A DNA stretch of 64,000 nucleotides, taken from contig JAYKKI010000052.1 in NCBI GenBank assembly GCA_039881145.1, positions 14,492,501-14,556,500 of the forward strand. Reading direction: 5' to 3'. This DNA comes from Druceiella hillmani. Its lineage: Eukaryota; Arthropoda; Insecta; Lepidoptera; Hepialidae. The notes under the pieces were generated by a model that saw nothing but the letters and a program-made list of their open reading frames with translations, ran no database searches and was not told the DNA's origin. Shown piece by piece: positions 36,626-49,056 of this stretch. Within the stretch, counting starts at the first letter, position 1; the number at the start of each line of letters is the position of its first letter. The position numbers and the translations under genes are program-made.

Positions 36626-37234
36626 CGCGCCTTATTTTACACATACAAAGAATTACATCTTTCAATTATAAGTAAATAATTTAACCTTAATGTTTTCAGG
36701 TTTACTGAAAAAAAAATTGTTTTAATTACATTATTGATATTTTTTACTTCCTCGTAGTTGTAGCGTACTTAGGATACTTTAAATTATATTATTAAAATTC
36801 AGCATAAAGATAAAATAGAACATGATAAGTTAAAATAACTAAGAAATAAAGATTCATTATATAAAGTTCAAAAAACGGTCATGTTTTTCAATGAAATATT
36901 ATTTTTTAAATATAACCACTTTTCTCCATTAAAACAAATTGTTTTAGAAGGAATTCAAATCTCTAAAAAAAATCATTCACATTGTTTATGTTTAAATAAA
37001 TTGATATTAAAATTCTATCTCTGCAGGAAATAGTCAAAAATTAAAAAAAAATTAAGCTGATTAGCGCTTTATGTAACGCATGGTTTCTTTTTAAATGCTT
37101 CTTCTTCAAAATTGTTTAATAAAATTAAAAAGGTATACCTGAACGCAAATAACGAAAGAACTTATTAACATATTAGAGAAGTGTTATTATTCTCATATAT
37201 TTAAAATATAATATAATCCAAACCGATGAAATCA
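36317..37234. other. AT-rich stretch with a (TA)n microsatellite
   Basis: (TA)n at 36580-36624, otherwise unstructured AT-rich sequence with several A runs. No gene seen. Confidence 0.55.
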
Positions 37235-37570
37235 TATTGTCCAGCACTGAAGCCACGCGCAAGGGACGAAAATAAAACAAAACTATTTCAGAGACACGGT
37301 CGCATAAAATCAATCACTGCAACGTCAAACGCACATCCGAACTGCAGAAATTAAACCTGACACCCACGTAAAATTACACTCGGCTCCTTCGCGCCCTCGT
37401 AAACAGCGACAAATGAAGCTGGCTCGTGACATGTTTATGACGTGCCATTGATTCGGACATAACCGATTCTCACAGTCGCTCGTCGTCAGAGCGATATAAC
37501 GGGAGACGTACTCGCCTGTACCGGCGTAAATCTGTCAGCTGGGCCGATGGATGCTACAAATATGCGAGGC
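37235..37570. other. GC-richer island with Hox/Pbx-like words
   Basis: Over 300 bp of distinctly higher GC between AT-rich flanks. It includes GTCGCATAAAATCAATCACT (a CATAAA word next to ATCAATCA at 37309-37316), CATGTTTATGACGTGCC (TTTATGAC plus a CRE-like half-site) and CGTCAGCTGGGCC-type E-box sequence (GTCAGCTGGG). No open frame of useful length and no TE features. Candidate enhancer. Confidence 0.4.
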
Positions 37571-37655
37571 AAACTCTTCAGCAAGTAAATTACCATATTA
37601 ACATCTCATCCGTTTAGACAATATGATTTGTCGTATGTTACATATAGCAGTGAGC

Positions 37656-37696
37656 GACGAGTCAACGATGAGTTATAAACTCATCGTTGACTCGTC
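37656..37696. repeat. Perfect palindrome, 19-bp arms, 3-nt spacer
   Basis: GACGAGTCAACGATGAGTT, then ATA, then its exact reverse complement. No target-site duplication or related copy seen in the window. Confidence 0.95.
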
Positions 37697-37831
37697 ATCG
37701 TTTTGACTATTTCAACGTCTATTTCCATATTCATTACTTAAAATCTTTATCTAATAATACTGCAATATTTAATGCCTTAAATAAATTGTTGAAATTCGGT
37801 ACTTTATAAAATTTTAAAGAATTGTTAGCAA

Positions 37832-38270
37832 CAATGAAACGCAATACATTTCCGTTCAGAAACATTTTTATTAAGAGTATAGTTTATCCCAAACGTCTTG
37901 CCCTATACTTCTATTAGCCCCCTCTCCCACATATCTAGTTAGTTTATATGGGGCAATAATAGAAACCAGTACATTTCTGTCCAGAAATAATTCTATTGTC
38001 TAGTTTGTCACTGACTCAACAGCATACGCTGTATTTGTATCAGTCCCCTTCCCCAACATATCTAGTTAGTGAATTTGGGGTAATAATAGAACGCTATATA
38101 TTTCTGTAGGAAAAGAATTCTACTACCTCGTTTGTCACAAACTCAACTTCATACACTGTTTTTGTATCAGTTAGTACATTTGGGGTAATAATAGAACGCA
38201 ATACATTTCTGTACAGAAAGAATTATATTGTCTCGTTTATCTCAAACTCAAATTCGTTATCTCTCTCAAC
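37832..38270 (+). repeat. Degenerate tandem array, about four units of 105-130 bp
   Basis: Units share GGGGTAATAATAGAACGC, ATACATTTCTGTACAGAAA, CTCGTTTGTCACAAACTCAA and (except the last) CATATCTAGTTAGT. Starts near 37832, 37953, 38081 and 38186; lengths differ through indels. Confidence 0.8.
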
Positions 38271-40390
38271 TACGCACAGATCTATTTCATATATGGTAGA
38301 TACTCATCGCAAAAAGATGTTTAAAATTTTCCTTTTGTGTGCGTTTCAAAGGAATAATCCAATTTCAGAGATTTTTTAATAAATAAAAAAAAACTTGCAT
38401 ATGAATAGAATTACCACGAATAGGATATATTACCTATATGTTCATCAAAATTAGGATGTCTTCGTATAATCATAATAACATTAATAAAAATTGGGAGGTT
38501 TTTTTTTAATCGATAACGAAAATATTGTGCGAGTATTAGAAAAGTTAGCAGGTGACGCGAAAATAGGGATGGAGAGAAAAAATCTCACACAATACATAAA
38601 AACAAGCAAAAATAACTCAATTTTTTCACTTACTTAATTTTCCAAGTGAGTGATTTTATACGCGTTTCGTGTTTGCTTTTGAGGTAGAGGATCCTACGAA
38701 TAACTTTCCGGAATTCAGAATGCAAGTTTCCGGAATATTATGTTGAAATAATGCTGACTTTTGGGCTTTTCGCAACTTCGCGATTTGGTCCGTTACATAC
38801 TGACACGAACTTTGTAACAATTTATAATTTTCTGTAAATAGCCGGCTACCATAGCGTTACAAGAGTTCTGTATATTTGAAATTTACAGTTGAATACCCCT
38901 TCATGTTATATTTTCTTTCATATTAGCTTTTATAGTGAAATGCTTATTGCTAAAGTTTTTGAAACATAAAATTTTAAAATTAAAATAAAATATGCATTTT
39001 TAAAATTATCGATATACTTTTTAAAATAATTTCCTTGATAAATTTTTAACAACAATATTTGAAACCTGCGGTCATAATTAATATTTATCAATATACTATA
39101 AATCTTTTGTAATAAATCCGAAAGAAATGTTTAGTAATCAATTCGTCTAACGCACAATGCAAGCGACCAATAATAATCGATCCGACAATAATCAGCGGAA
39201 CAGGACATATGATATTGAATTTGTTAACCTTACTTTAATTTTTTTACAAAATTGGTCCAACAAAATATCGGAGCGTCGCTAACCGGCTTTCGCCGATCCA
39301 AACATTACGAGTGAAAATGCGGTATTATGTTACGGTATTTTCACTCGTCAAAGAATTCAAAATATGAATAAAAACGAACTGATGGAGACGGAGAACATTT
39401 AGTCGACGGCGCGTGCCTCATGACGTTTGCGTTGAGTCGATGAAAATTTGGGTACCAATTTTCGCCATAAAAGTCGGTTGATATTGACCGCCCACTAACC
39501 ACATAAAAAAGTCGGTTATCTACTTTGCGCGAGGGAAAAATCATCGAACGAATAAGTATTTTCGTTTTGATATTACGCCTAATATTTATGTATGAGTATA
39601 TTATGCATGGTATACTACTAAATATATTTGTTCAGATATATGAATATTTCAAAGTTTCCCATCTGTGTCCGCGCTTACACTGAATGAATTATTTATAGCT
39701 TTTGGTTCCGAGAACGCAGTCCCGCATTTAGAAATTTATAAAGATATTATTTATTGGTTCGTACGAATAAAACAATTTTTCTCAAGTTTTCTTTATTATA
39801 ACAGTAATGAAACCGTAAATAACAGCGAGATGATTAATGTCTGCAATTTTAGTCGACGCGCGTAATTAAATTAGTCATACTGAACTTTCTAACTTTCCCA
39901 GCCACATTTATTATAATTTGGGTCATCTTAAAATTGTTTTTCTATAAACAACTGTTAAAATTTGTATACTATCTATATAATATGTAATTTCAACTTTCAT
40001 CCAAATTATTTATTACCTATGTCTTCCAAATACTTTCTGACATTCATAGTTGTTTATTTTAAGAACTTTTAACGAAATGGTATGTTAGAGCGTAACCTCT
40101 TGACTATGCCTATGTATATTTTCAAAAATTTCCTTTTGTATATATTTCCTTGTGTATCCTTTTATGTAAAATATGTTCTAAAATTTCATAAAAAAATTCA
40201 ATTTGGATAAGAGATACAAACTCTTAGAAGGTTATACGTATAAGTACCAAATTTTTCTTTCGAAATACCTGTAGATACTTTTCCTCATACTGTTAGCGAC
40301 CAAAAATAACATTAAAGGATAGACAAACAAATTAAAAATTGTTTAACAACGGAGTTCAAATAAAAGTAAGATATAATTTTTAATTTATCC
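38271..40390. other. Non-coding stretch with one imperfect palindrome
   Basis: At 39307-39348 ACGAGTGAAAATGCGGTA faces TACGGTATTTTCACTCGT across a 6-nt spacer (two mismatches). A moderately GC-rich patch at 39270-39480 contains it, with a 67-codon minus frame that I do not recognise. Nothing else stands out. Confidence 0.5.
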
Positions 40391-40453
40391 ATCAACCTAG
40401 GTGTTAAACTGTCATGCAATATTATTGCATGACAGTTTAACACCTAGGTTGAT
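40391..40453. repeat. Perfect palindrome, 30-bp arms, 3-nt spacer
   Basis: ATCAACCTAGGTGTTAAACT continues through GTCATGCAAT, then ATT, then the exact inverse of all 30 bases. No flanking TE signal. The loop is too short for a typical pre-miRNA. Confidence 0.97.
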
Positions 40454-43436
40454 TGTGTGCTTCTTAATTCATTAATCATTATTTCAATACGCACGTAAAC
40501 AAAAACAATACTTTGAACGAAACAGGAAAGTATAGAAAGCTGTGTAACTGTTAAAGTTTCCTTTTACATAATAGTATATTTTAAAAAAATTCATATTTTT
40601 AAAAGCGCAATTAATGTGAAAAAATTTAATCGATTTAAATCATTTCTTTACTTCAACTAGGCCTTGAATACAGATTTCTTCAATATCACTTCAGACAATT
40701 TTTTCTATCTTTTATTTAAATAATTTTTTATTCTATTACATCTTCAAAATAAAATGTTTGATAAAATAAATGATACTCGTATTCCGATCCGACAAAACTT
40801 ATCGTTAATCATCCATATATATGTATATATAGTTGGACCGATTAAACATATGCATTAATTTCCATAATATCAATTTACACTCCATAATCGTTAAACGAAT
40901 CCCATTTGATTTGATGTTTATAATTGTCATACTCAACAAGGTGCTTCATTTAAATACGAGACACTGCTATGAAGCATAAGATATATGGGTTCTATTTTCA
41001 TATTTCACTTCCTTGTTTTCGGTAGAAAGGGCAAAATGTCCCTTTCATTGTACTAGATTTGACTAGATAATTTATAAAATACATCGTAAACTATTATCAA
41101 CACGTCGTTAAAGAATATTCGTTACAATAGTTACACTTGGAATAAAAGTTTCTTGCTAACTTGTATCGTCCTCCTAAAAAATATCTATTCATCGTAAATT
41201 ATCTAAACCTCAATTTCATGTAATATTATAAATTATTTTACATTAGTGCCCAATTCCTCTATGAAGATATATAGTCCAACATACGTAGATTGAATCAAGC
41301 TACTAAGCCATTTTAGCGTTACCTTCTTAATAAATAAAAAAAAAAGATTGCTAACTTATGGCGTATTTCATATTATGTATCGCGTTGTTAGTAATCACTC
41401 AGCCGATAAGCTGATCGAGTGGATAAAAATGCAGATTTCAGAATTTATATATTGTGTCTAAGTGAAACTAAAAGAACATTACTTTCTGGAGTATCTACCA
41501 TGCCAATACTAGAATTCACTGAAAATAAATTTCATTGGAAATAAATAAATAAAAATATAAAAATATTTTGAAAAGATTTTGACTATATTCTTTGAAATAT
41601 GTACTCAAATTTATTCATCTCATTGTACATCTGAATACTATATGACGCCAATCGCATCAAATTAATTATTTCTGGTAAAATTTTCAGAACTACATATTTT
41701 TATGTACTCATTAACAAAGATTATATTTTCTTAAAGTAAGAAAATATGCTAATTGAAAACGCACCACGAATTCAACAAAATTATTACATATTAATTTTCT
41801 AGTTATCTTAAGTTTTACACAATATTTAACTGACATCACATCACATTAAGTTGCGTAATATTTAAATGAATATTAAAATTTACTTCAATATTATGTAACT
41901 CAATTTGATTAATGAAATTTTTGATAATAATCTTTAATACTAATCAATTTTTTTCTTGTTAAGGTAACGTGAAAAATACTAATCAATTTTTTTCCTGTTA
42001 AATTAACGTGAAATAAATAGAAGTTTTATTTAAATGTCAAGTCTTGATAATAGGATATTGTAATTAATTAAAGGTAACAAATTATTTTTTTTAAAGTATA
42101 AGAAATCCACTTATATATTATTTTTTATTTATTCAAGTGTTTAATAAGCGTAAACTAAAAAAGCGAAATAAAGACATTTTTTCCAATTTGATTTGCAAAT
42201 ATTATTACCAACTCTATCGCAAAATATATTGCTACATTCTTAGTTTATGCCTGTCTCAAACGACATCATAATTAACAGACATAATTTGTGTTTTTCAAAT
42301 ATGCCCAAAACATATAGATTAACCTGGTCTTTATACAATTATTTTGTGATATCAAGAAAATATTATAATTATAAATCTTTTAGAGAAATGTCAACGTAAC
42401 TCTATTACTGTCTAACTTATGAATACTTAAATTAAATAAGAATTACCTTAACGACACGAGATTACTATTAATATTACAACACTTCTAACAGGCACCAATT
42501 AGAATAAAATTTGCCAAGTAATACGATATACATGCTCAAATTGTCACTCGTTACCCCGCGAACTTTTGAATAATATCTAGCAATCTGCATTACGTGATGA
42601 AATGATAGAGCTTCTTTAGGCTTAATTATAATATCGCTCATTAAAAAGAGTTATTTATTAAACCAGCTTGACTAATTTATTATAGTCTCATTAAACAATA
42701 AATATATATTCAGTTTTGTTCAAATGTTTGATTTAGGTACCGGCCTGGCGTAGTAAACTTGTTAATTTATCTATTGGTTTAATGAAGTCATTATTTATTG
42801 CGTGAACATAACGAGAGACAAGATTAATTACCTGTGGATAGTCTTTCAAAGCTTGCGGTGGAAAATTTTTATTAAATCTTGAATACCGTTTTGAGGTTTT
42901 CAATGGGAATTGTTACAAGTTTACTACTTTGCGTGTGCGAGTATAATTGGATAAAGTTTTGGAGATGTTCTTACGTACAATTTATAGATTTTTTATGTAT
43001 ATATAATTTTAATTCAATTTATGTACTTTGCATATAATAAGCAGTAAATATGGTGTGCGTAGGTGTGCAGATAATATAATGGTCTGTATGTTTGCTTCAA
43101 CCCGTTAACATATAGCTTTAAATTCGTATATCCTATGTAATGACTAAATCCTAATAACTACTTTCTTTAACAAATTGCATCTGATATTCTGTAGAATATT
43201 TTACGTGACTGAGAATTTTGGTTTATGTAAGCGTGGTAACACAAATAAATATAGAATGTGGGTGTACTCATGTAAATATCAGAATGGATATGTATTTGTT
43301 AGTTTCGACGTGTTAATAATATATATTTGTATATTCGTATAACCTTGCGTAATAATAGAATAACACTCATTTTCATGAGTGGAAATTTTATATTTTTTTA
43401 AACGATTCGAACGTATATTTTCTACAACAATAGGAG

Positions 43437-43438
<2 letters not shown>
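40454..43438. other. AT-rich non-coding stretch
   Basis: A 38-bp duplication lies at about 41937-42012 (AATACTAATCAATTTTTTTC twice). The rest is unstructured; no gene or TE recognised over 3 kb. Confidence 0.5.
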
Positions 43439-43485
<47 letters not shown>

Positions 43486-43493
43486 GTATAAGT
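43439..43493. repeat. (TA)n microsatellite
   Basis: TA run with two TG interruptions near its right end; the minus-strand frame across it is an artefact. Confidence 0.95.
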
Positions 43494-43926
43494 ATGGCAA
43501 AACAATTAAACATAGAACGTGTGTATAGTTGTACATATATACATGGGAATAGTAGTGTGAATTTGTACAAATGTATTCTGCGTGTGCGTGTGTGTAAATG
43601 CACCTATATGTTTGTATGAGTATTCGTACATACGAATATATCCTTACATAATATAAAACAAAGTCGCTTCCCGCGCCTGTCTGTCCCTCTGTAAGCTTAG
43701 CTCATTTAAACTACGCAACGGATTTTGATGTGGTTTTCACTATCATTCTGATGATTTCTTTCGGAAGGTTTATATTGTATTATAAATATACGTTATATTT
43801 ACAGGAAATATAAAAAACGCAAAATATTTTGTAAAAGTATAGAATTTTGGGCGCTTTCATTGCTAGCGCTGACTAAACTTTGCGAGATATATCAAAATGT
43901 ACTATGGAATTCTGTATTTTGAAAAT

Positions 43927-44014
43927 ATCTATAAATAATTCCGGGATGGTATATATCTATATCCTATGTATCCATAGGATATAGATATATACCATCCCGG
44001 AATTATTTATAGAT
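43927..44014. repeat. Perfect palindrome, 42-bp arms, 4-nt spacer
   Basis: The arm runs from ATCTATAAATAATTCCGGGA to ATATCCTATG, then TATC, then the exact inverse. It is the longest perfect hairpin in the window outside (TA)n and lies inside the Helitron-like element. Confidence 0.97.
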
Positions 44015-44091
44015 GTCCATGACCATTTTTATTAATTTTTTTTGCGGGTTATACTTTCGAAGTTATTTTGATCAATATTACATTAATCTTT

Positions 44092-44137
44092 AACCAACTT
44101 ATTTAATAAAGATTAATCTTTATTAAATATGTTGGTT
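44092..44137. repeat. Near-perfect palindrome, 23-bp arms, no spacer
   Basis: AACCAACTTATTTAATAAAG then ATT, facing AATCTTTATTAAATATGTTG then GTT: 22 of 23 positions pair. Second hairpin in the Helitron-like element. Confidence 0.95.
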
Positions 44138-44373
44138 TCGTTCGGTATTTGATGTGGATACAATTTTCTCTTTACAGTAAATCATTATCGTTCATATTTT
44201 AAAAGATATTACAGATTTAAAATTATCAAAAATAAGTATTCGCGATGCCAATGCCGTGCACGGACGGCGGTGGCGGCGAGCGGCGGCGCGTCAATAATAA
44301 TGTTATTAATCTCTCCACAATTACATCACATTAGTATTACATTGCACCCATGTGAAGCCGGGACGTTCGCTAG

Positions 44374-45101
44374 TTTTTAATAAATGTGAGTCTTAAAAGG
44401 AAATATAATTTTTTACAAAAACATAATAGCACTTAACATTCTATGGAATACTATATACCTTAAAGTTATCACGGATAGTCTTTAAAATAACAATTGAAAT
44501 AATAAGACAAATAAATATAAAACTTGTTAAATACAAAAAGCAGTTTGTATATGTATATATATGTGTAACTATATAAATATAATTTATATAGCCATATATA
44601 TATTTATTATAATTGATTAATTTTTAATTGAGTGACTGTTAAAAGTATTAAAATAATCTGTTAAACAATTGACAATTAATATTTTATCAAATGTCTACGC
44701 GACGTACGTAAGAATATGCAAAGGAGTTAGTTTGTTGATTGTTAACTCAATACAAGTTAAATGATATTAAAGTAAAGTAGTTTCAGTAAAATAATAATAG
44801 GCACACTCAAATAAGGAGCAAAAACCCGTGTCGGGTTTAAATTTCATTCGAAACAGAATGTAATTTCTATTTAATAGTACACCTTAATTTTCAATTAACC
44901 TTTATAATTTTAACTGTTTAGTACGATTGTAGATCGATAACTTCGACTTCTTTTCATCATGTTTTTGTTAGTGAATTATCAATGATTAATATACCACAAA
45001 TCAGACAGCCCAGACAAGTATCCAAGTATGCTCATCAGATAGTGAATATTAATATATTGTAACAATTGTATAATGGAAAAATAATATAATCCGAAAAAAA
45101 T
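44374..45101. other. AT-rich non-coding stretch
   Basis: Contains a small inverted AT repeat (CTATATAAATATAATTTATA then TAG) near 44567. Nothing else recognised. Confidence 0.5.
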
Positions 45102-45560
45102 GGGACAAAGTACGTCTCTCACTAAATTGTTATTACCATAAATTCTACACCATTCCGATTCGTTGTAGAACTTGTAGTCATCTCAAATACGTGTATATAA
45201 AATGACGTAAGCAATAAAAACTCTTTTCCATATTAGTATTTATTCCGTAGAAAAACAAAGAAAGGACAAAGTTGGAATTTGGGGAGTTTTTGTATTATAA
45301 GTAAATCAGTTATCAAGAAACTGTCAAGAGTTTTTGTCAAGAAATAAAAAAATATTGAAAGATACGTTTCTCACAAAATTGTAATTGCTATAAATTCTAT
45401 ACCTTTCCGAGTCGATGTAGAATTTGTAGTCCTCTCAAATACGTGTATACAGAATAATGTGAGTAATAAAACTCTTTTGCATATTAGTATTTGTTCCGTA
45501 GAAAAATAAAGAAAGGACAAAGTTAAAATTTGGAGAGTTTTCGGGTTATAAATAAATCAG
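45102..45560 (+). repeat. Two-unit tandem duplication, about 252-bp period
   Basis: Unit 1 and unit 2 (from about 45354) share TACGTTTCTCAC-like starts, CTCAAATACGTGTATA, AACTCTTTTGCATATTAGTA-type words and AAAGAAAGGACAAAGTT, with moderate divergence. The spacer at the end of unit 1 contains its own short duplication (GTCAAGA). Confidence 0.85.
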
Positions 45561-45723
45561 TACATTAAGTCTAGTCGAGCTTCATAAGACATTGACATGT
45601 ATAAAACAAAAACTGTAGTAGAAAAAATTTATAAAATAATGAACTTTGCAAATAAGATGAAAGAAGATAGGTGAAAGATGCACAACGTTAATTCGTTTTC
45701 TTTAACTTATCCACTTTTACCTC

Positions 45724-45819
45724 CTTATATTTATTTACTTCTACCGTCTTATGTTTATTTACTTCTACCGTCTTATATTTATTTACTTCTACCGTCTTAT
45801 ATTTATTTACTTCTAATTT
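45724..45819 (+). repeat. Minisatellite, four units of 24 bp
   Basis: CTTATATTTATTTACTTCTA plus CCGT is repeated at 45724, 45748, 45772 and 45796, almost without change. Confidence 0.95.
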
Positions 45820-46741
45820 ATAAAACAATAAAGTAGAAGCTCCAAATTAAAACCATAATTTCTCTTCTTGTTTCGTATTTGCTTCGCGGAATTTTTAGCT
45901 CTGTAGTAAAATATTCCCCCTTAGGGCCTTAATTTCTATATTTTAAAGGTACAGTAATATGTAAATAAATAAATACGTAATAATTTATATACCAGTGTAT
46001 ATCATCTACACTAAATGGGATAAAATTGACCAAAAACCTATTTTAAAAATGGGGCACTCATAAAATAGGGTTGTTTTAAAGCACTTGAAATTTTTAAAAT
46101 TACTCGTATCTATATTTGAAAAAAATATTTCATATCTATTCACATTTAATCTTTTATTATAACTTGTAGTTGTGTCGTTATGTTTTGTAACTTGTAGTTA
46201 TGTATTGTAACAGTATTGTAACGTTATAACTTGTAGTTATGTCTTGGGAACTGTGTTTAAAAATGAAAAGTCGATTTGATGAACGAACAAAGACATTTTC
46301 ACCCTCATTTTCTCATTACGCAAAATACAAAACATAATTAATGTAGCACTACATATTAATTTGGATCTTTCTATGAAACATCTCTACAAAATTTCGTGCA
46401 AATAGGTCTCTCTGTAACAAAAGGATAAACGAACATGACGAAAATTATACAAGTCCTTTGTTTCACAATGAAACCCCACATAACCCTTTCTTCTTAGTAT
46501 ATTTCATGTCAAAATGGTTTAACAGCTAGTAAATAAATGGATCAAAATTGGACATTGAACATTGTGATGTATATTTCCTGTGACCTCTTTTCCATAGCTC
46601 TCGAAGCTTCGAGTGTAGAATTTAATCACCTCTAGGATAGCTATTCACTCGACAAGTCTCTGACGGTTACATAGGTATATCCCGAGAGGCGATAAATTCA
46701 CTTTTTTATTCAAGTTGGTGGATTAAATAGAACTGGAAAGG
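45820..46741. other. AT-rich stretch with small internal repeats
   Basis: The phrase AACTTGTAGTTATGT recurs three times around 46150-46245. The region 46340-46480 has TE-tail-like phrases but no matching copy in the window. No gene. Confidence 0.45.
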
Positions 46742-46823
46742 GACAGAGTAAACTTTACGTTTTTATAGTGACAGAGTAGACTTTACGTTTTTATAGTGAC
46801 AGAGTAGACTTTACGTTTTTATA
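46742..46823 (+). repeat. Minisatellite, three units of 28 bp
   Basis: GACAGAGTAGACTTTACGTT plus TTTATAGT is repeated at 46742, 46770 and 46798, nearly identical. Confidence 0.95.
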
Positions 46824-46862
46824 TCTAATCATAAAAGCATAATCTGAATTTGACGAACATTT

Positions 46863-46915
46863 TACATAGTTACGTATATGACGACGCTTTTCGTCGTCAT
46901 ATACGTAACTATGTA
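46863..46915. repeat. Perfect palindrome, 24-bp arms, 5-nt spacer
   Basis: TACATAGTTACGTATATGAC then GACG, spacer CTTTT, then the exact inverse. It lies 40 bp after the 28-bp minisatellite. Confidence 0.95.
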
Positions 46916-48331
46916 TATCTAGCTATATAAACATAATACGTCCATTTTCAGATAAATTCTCTTGAAAATCAGATATTATATTGTAAAATATAAAAAATAA
47001 CGGTTATAATTACGCTTCACTTACATAAACGTAAGGCTATGCTACTTGCACTTAAATTTTTGACAAGAAATACGTATATACGTACAAAAAGTATATTTGA
47101 CTTTAGTAACGAACAAATCATAAGCCAATTGGGAACTTACCATGTGAAGACAAACAATTAACTTCAGTTTTGTAAAAAAATAGAGTAGCTATCAGTTTTT
47201 TTTTTCGAGGGAACGAATTATAGGCGGTCTATGGAATTGTAATGCCATAAGTTTTTTCAAGAAAATTGCTTAAGTTGTTTCGAAGAAATAGGATTTTTAT
47301 TATTTCTTTGCATGACAGGTACTCAAAGATTTTTTAACAAGGAGAGTGTGCAAAATTTCTAGTAATATTTATAAGATGCTTTAAAATAGTAAATTTCATG
47401 CAAATCGATTTAGTAGCTAGACGACAAACCGTGCGATATATTTATATACATATGCTAACTACTCAAAGTCCTTGTTTAATATAATCCCATGTACACTGTT
47501 TTTTTTTAAATTTCTCTCGCTGTCGTTTTGTGAGATGGAGAAATAGGCCAATAATTATTATTGCCTCCCATTTTGTCAACTTCCACTTGATGGTTTGGAG
47601 TCAAAGAGAAATGGTGACACATTGAACCATTCTAAGTTATCCTTAAAGTTAAATATATATGTTGTATCATTACTGAATATAACAATTTTAAAATTCAGCT
47701 CGTGAGAAAAAATGCCTTACAGACGAACGTTTTTGCCAGCTTCCATCTTCAACAAGGCTAATACAACATATTTTTAGCATTGTTAACCAAAATAATATGG
47801 TAATTCCTATCCATGACACAATTCTTCGGTATTGGATACGGATTGTTTCACTAAAAATAATCAAGTCAACAAATAAGAAAACAAGCCTATTTTGTGCAGG
47901 AACTAGTGTAAAGGTTCGGGAAAATACAAAAACATCTCCATGTTTCCTGCCAAATATTAGAAGTAGCATCTGAAACTTGATTAGCATCACAAACAGGTTG
48001 AGCGAACACAAACAGCGGACGGATGTTTTCTGATATGCTTCCCGCTCTGAACTATTAAGACCAACCCAACTGACCTTTGCTCGCAGAGCGATGTCATCGA
48101 TTGTATTTTTTTTCTATATATAGGTATTCAATCATGGGAAAGCTACATAGAGCTTTGAAGTACAGGCTGTTCGAAATTAATTTATCGAAACCGTCCAATT
48201 GCCAATTAACTTCCATATATACTTTTGAAGAATTATTCGTTGTGAACCCTTGAATAATTCTAACCTCTCTTTTAAACATTATTTCGTTTTAAGATATCGG
48301 AGGTTTAAGTATTTTAATATAATTTCAGTCT
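46916..48331. other. Non-coding stretch with a 107-codon minus frame
   Basis: The minus frame 47688-48011 is hydrophobic in its C-terminal half but matches nothing I know. Adjacent frames show no transposase or RT motif, so I do not call a gene. A 61-codon minus frame at 48094-48279 is likewise unrecognised. Confidence 0.35.
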
Positions 48332-48381
48332 AATAGTGAAAAATATATTATTTTAACTAAAATAATATATTTTTCACTATT
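48332..48381. repeat. Perfect palindrome, 23-bp arms, 4-nt spacer
   Basis: AATAGTGAAAAATATATTAT then TTT, spacer AACT, then the exact inverse. The low-complexity AT content makes it slightly less striking than the others. Confidence 0.95.
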
Positions 48382-49056
48382 GGAGATTATTTCCCCTTTT
48401 AAACCTAATTCTCCCTGCTATACTCCAATAAAAATTCCTTTTAATTTTCATCTGATAATTCTCCGAAAATTTTTCAATTTTTCATCCTACAAACCAAAAA
48501 GCGAAATGCAGTTTATTCTCAATAGAATTATCTATTAAAAAATAGTTTAAACGATGTAATAGTACAAAGTTATTTAAGAACTCAAATATCTTGGATATTC
48601 CAAATTATATTTGTAAAATATAATGACGTCTTTTTTGACTAAATGACTATATGAATAGACATAATTTCAACAAGCAAATATAAATTTTAAATGCTCGATA
48701 AAAACCCATTGATAATATCATAAATAAATGTTAACAAATATATAGCTGAATCTGGTAATGACAAACCTTTTTTTCAGAGGAATCATAGTGATTCCTTTCG
48801 ATTAAATATTTTAAAATATACGTTAAGATATTACTTCGCAATAGTTTTTTTAAACTTTTAGTGATAAAAACACCACATATTCTTCTTTCTTTTCATTAGA
48901 ATCAATAGATGCTAACCATGTATGCCACATAAGTAAATTTGAAATGATCCAAAACAAAATCAACTAAGCAGAGAGAAAAAACATACTACAAACAAGCATT
49001 AAAGCTGATAATATTACTGAGAACTCACACTTTACAAAATATTTCGTTCCACGTCA
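48382..49056. other. AT-rich non-coding stretch
   Basis: No feature recognised. Confidence 0.55.

Larger units (their letters stand above)
43641..44373 (+). mobile_element. Helitron-like non-autonomous element
   Basis: The 5' part, TCCTTACATAATATAAAACA then AAGTCGCTTCCCGC and CTACGCAACGGATTTTGATG, is a widely dispersed insect repeat start that I associate with Helitron-like elements. The 3' part ends GAAGCCGGGACGTTCGCTAG followed by T. A TC start after A and a CTAG end before T fit Helitron insertion between A and T. No RepHel protein is encoded. Two palindromes (43927-44014 and 44092-44137) and a GC-rich patch (44247-44297) lie inside. Boundaries are inferred from terminal dinucleotides and could shift. 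Confidence 0.6.

Noticed and set aside
40391..40453. Pre-miRNA hairpin
   Set aside because: Perfect 30-bp stem with a 3-nt loop is unlike Drosha/Dicer substrates, which have larger loops and mismatches; template switching is the better explanation.
47688..48279. Minus-strand frames of 107 and 61 codons as transposase or envelope-like fragments
   Set aside because: I read all nearby frames and found no catalytic motif, RT motif or domain pattern; the hydrophobic half is typical of translated AT-rich sequence.
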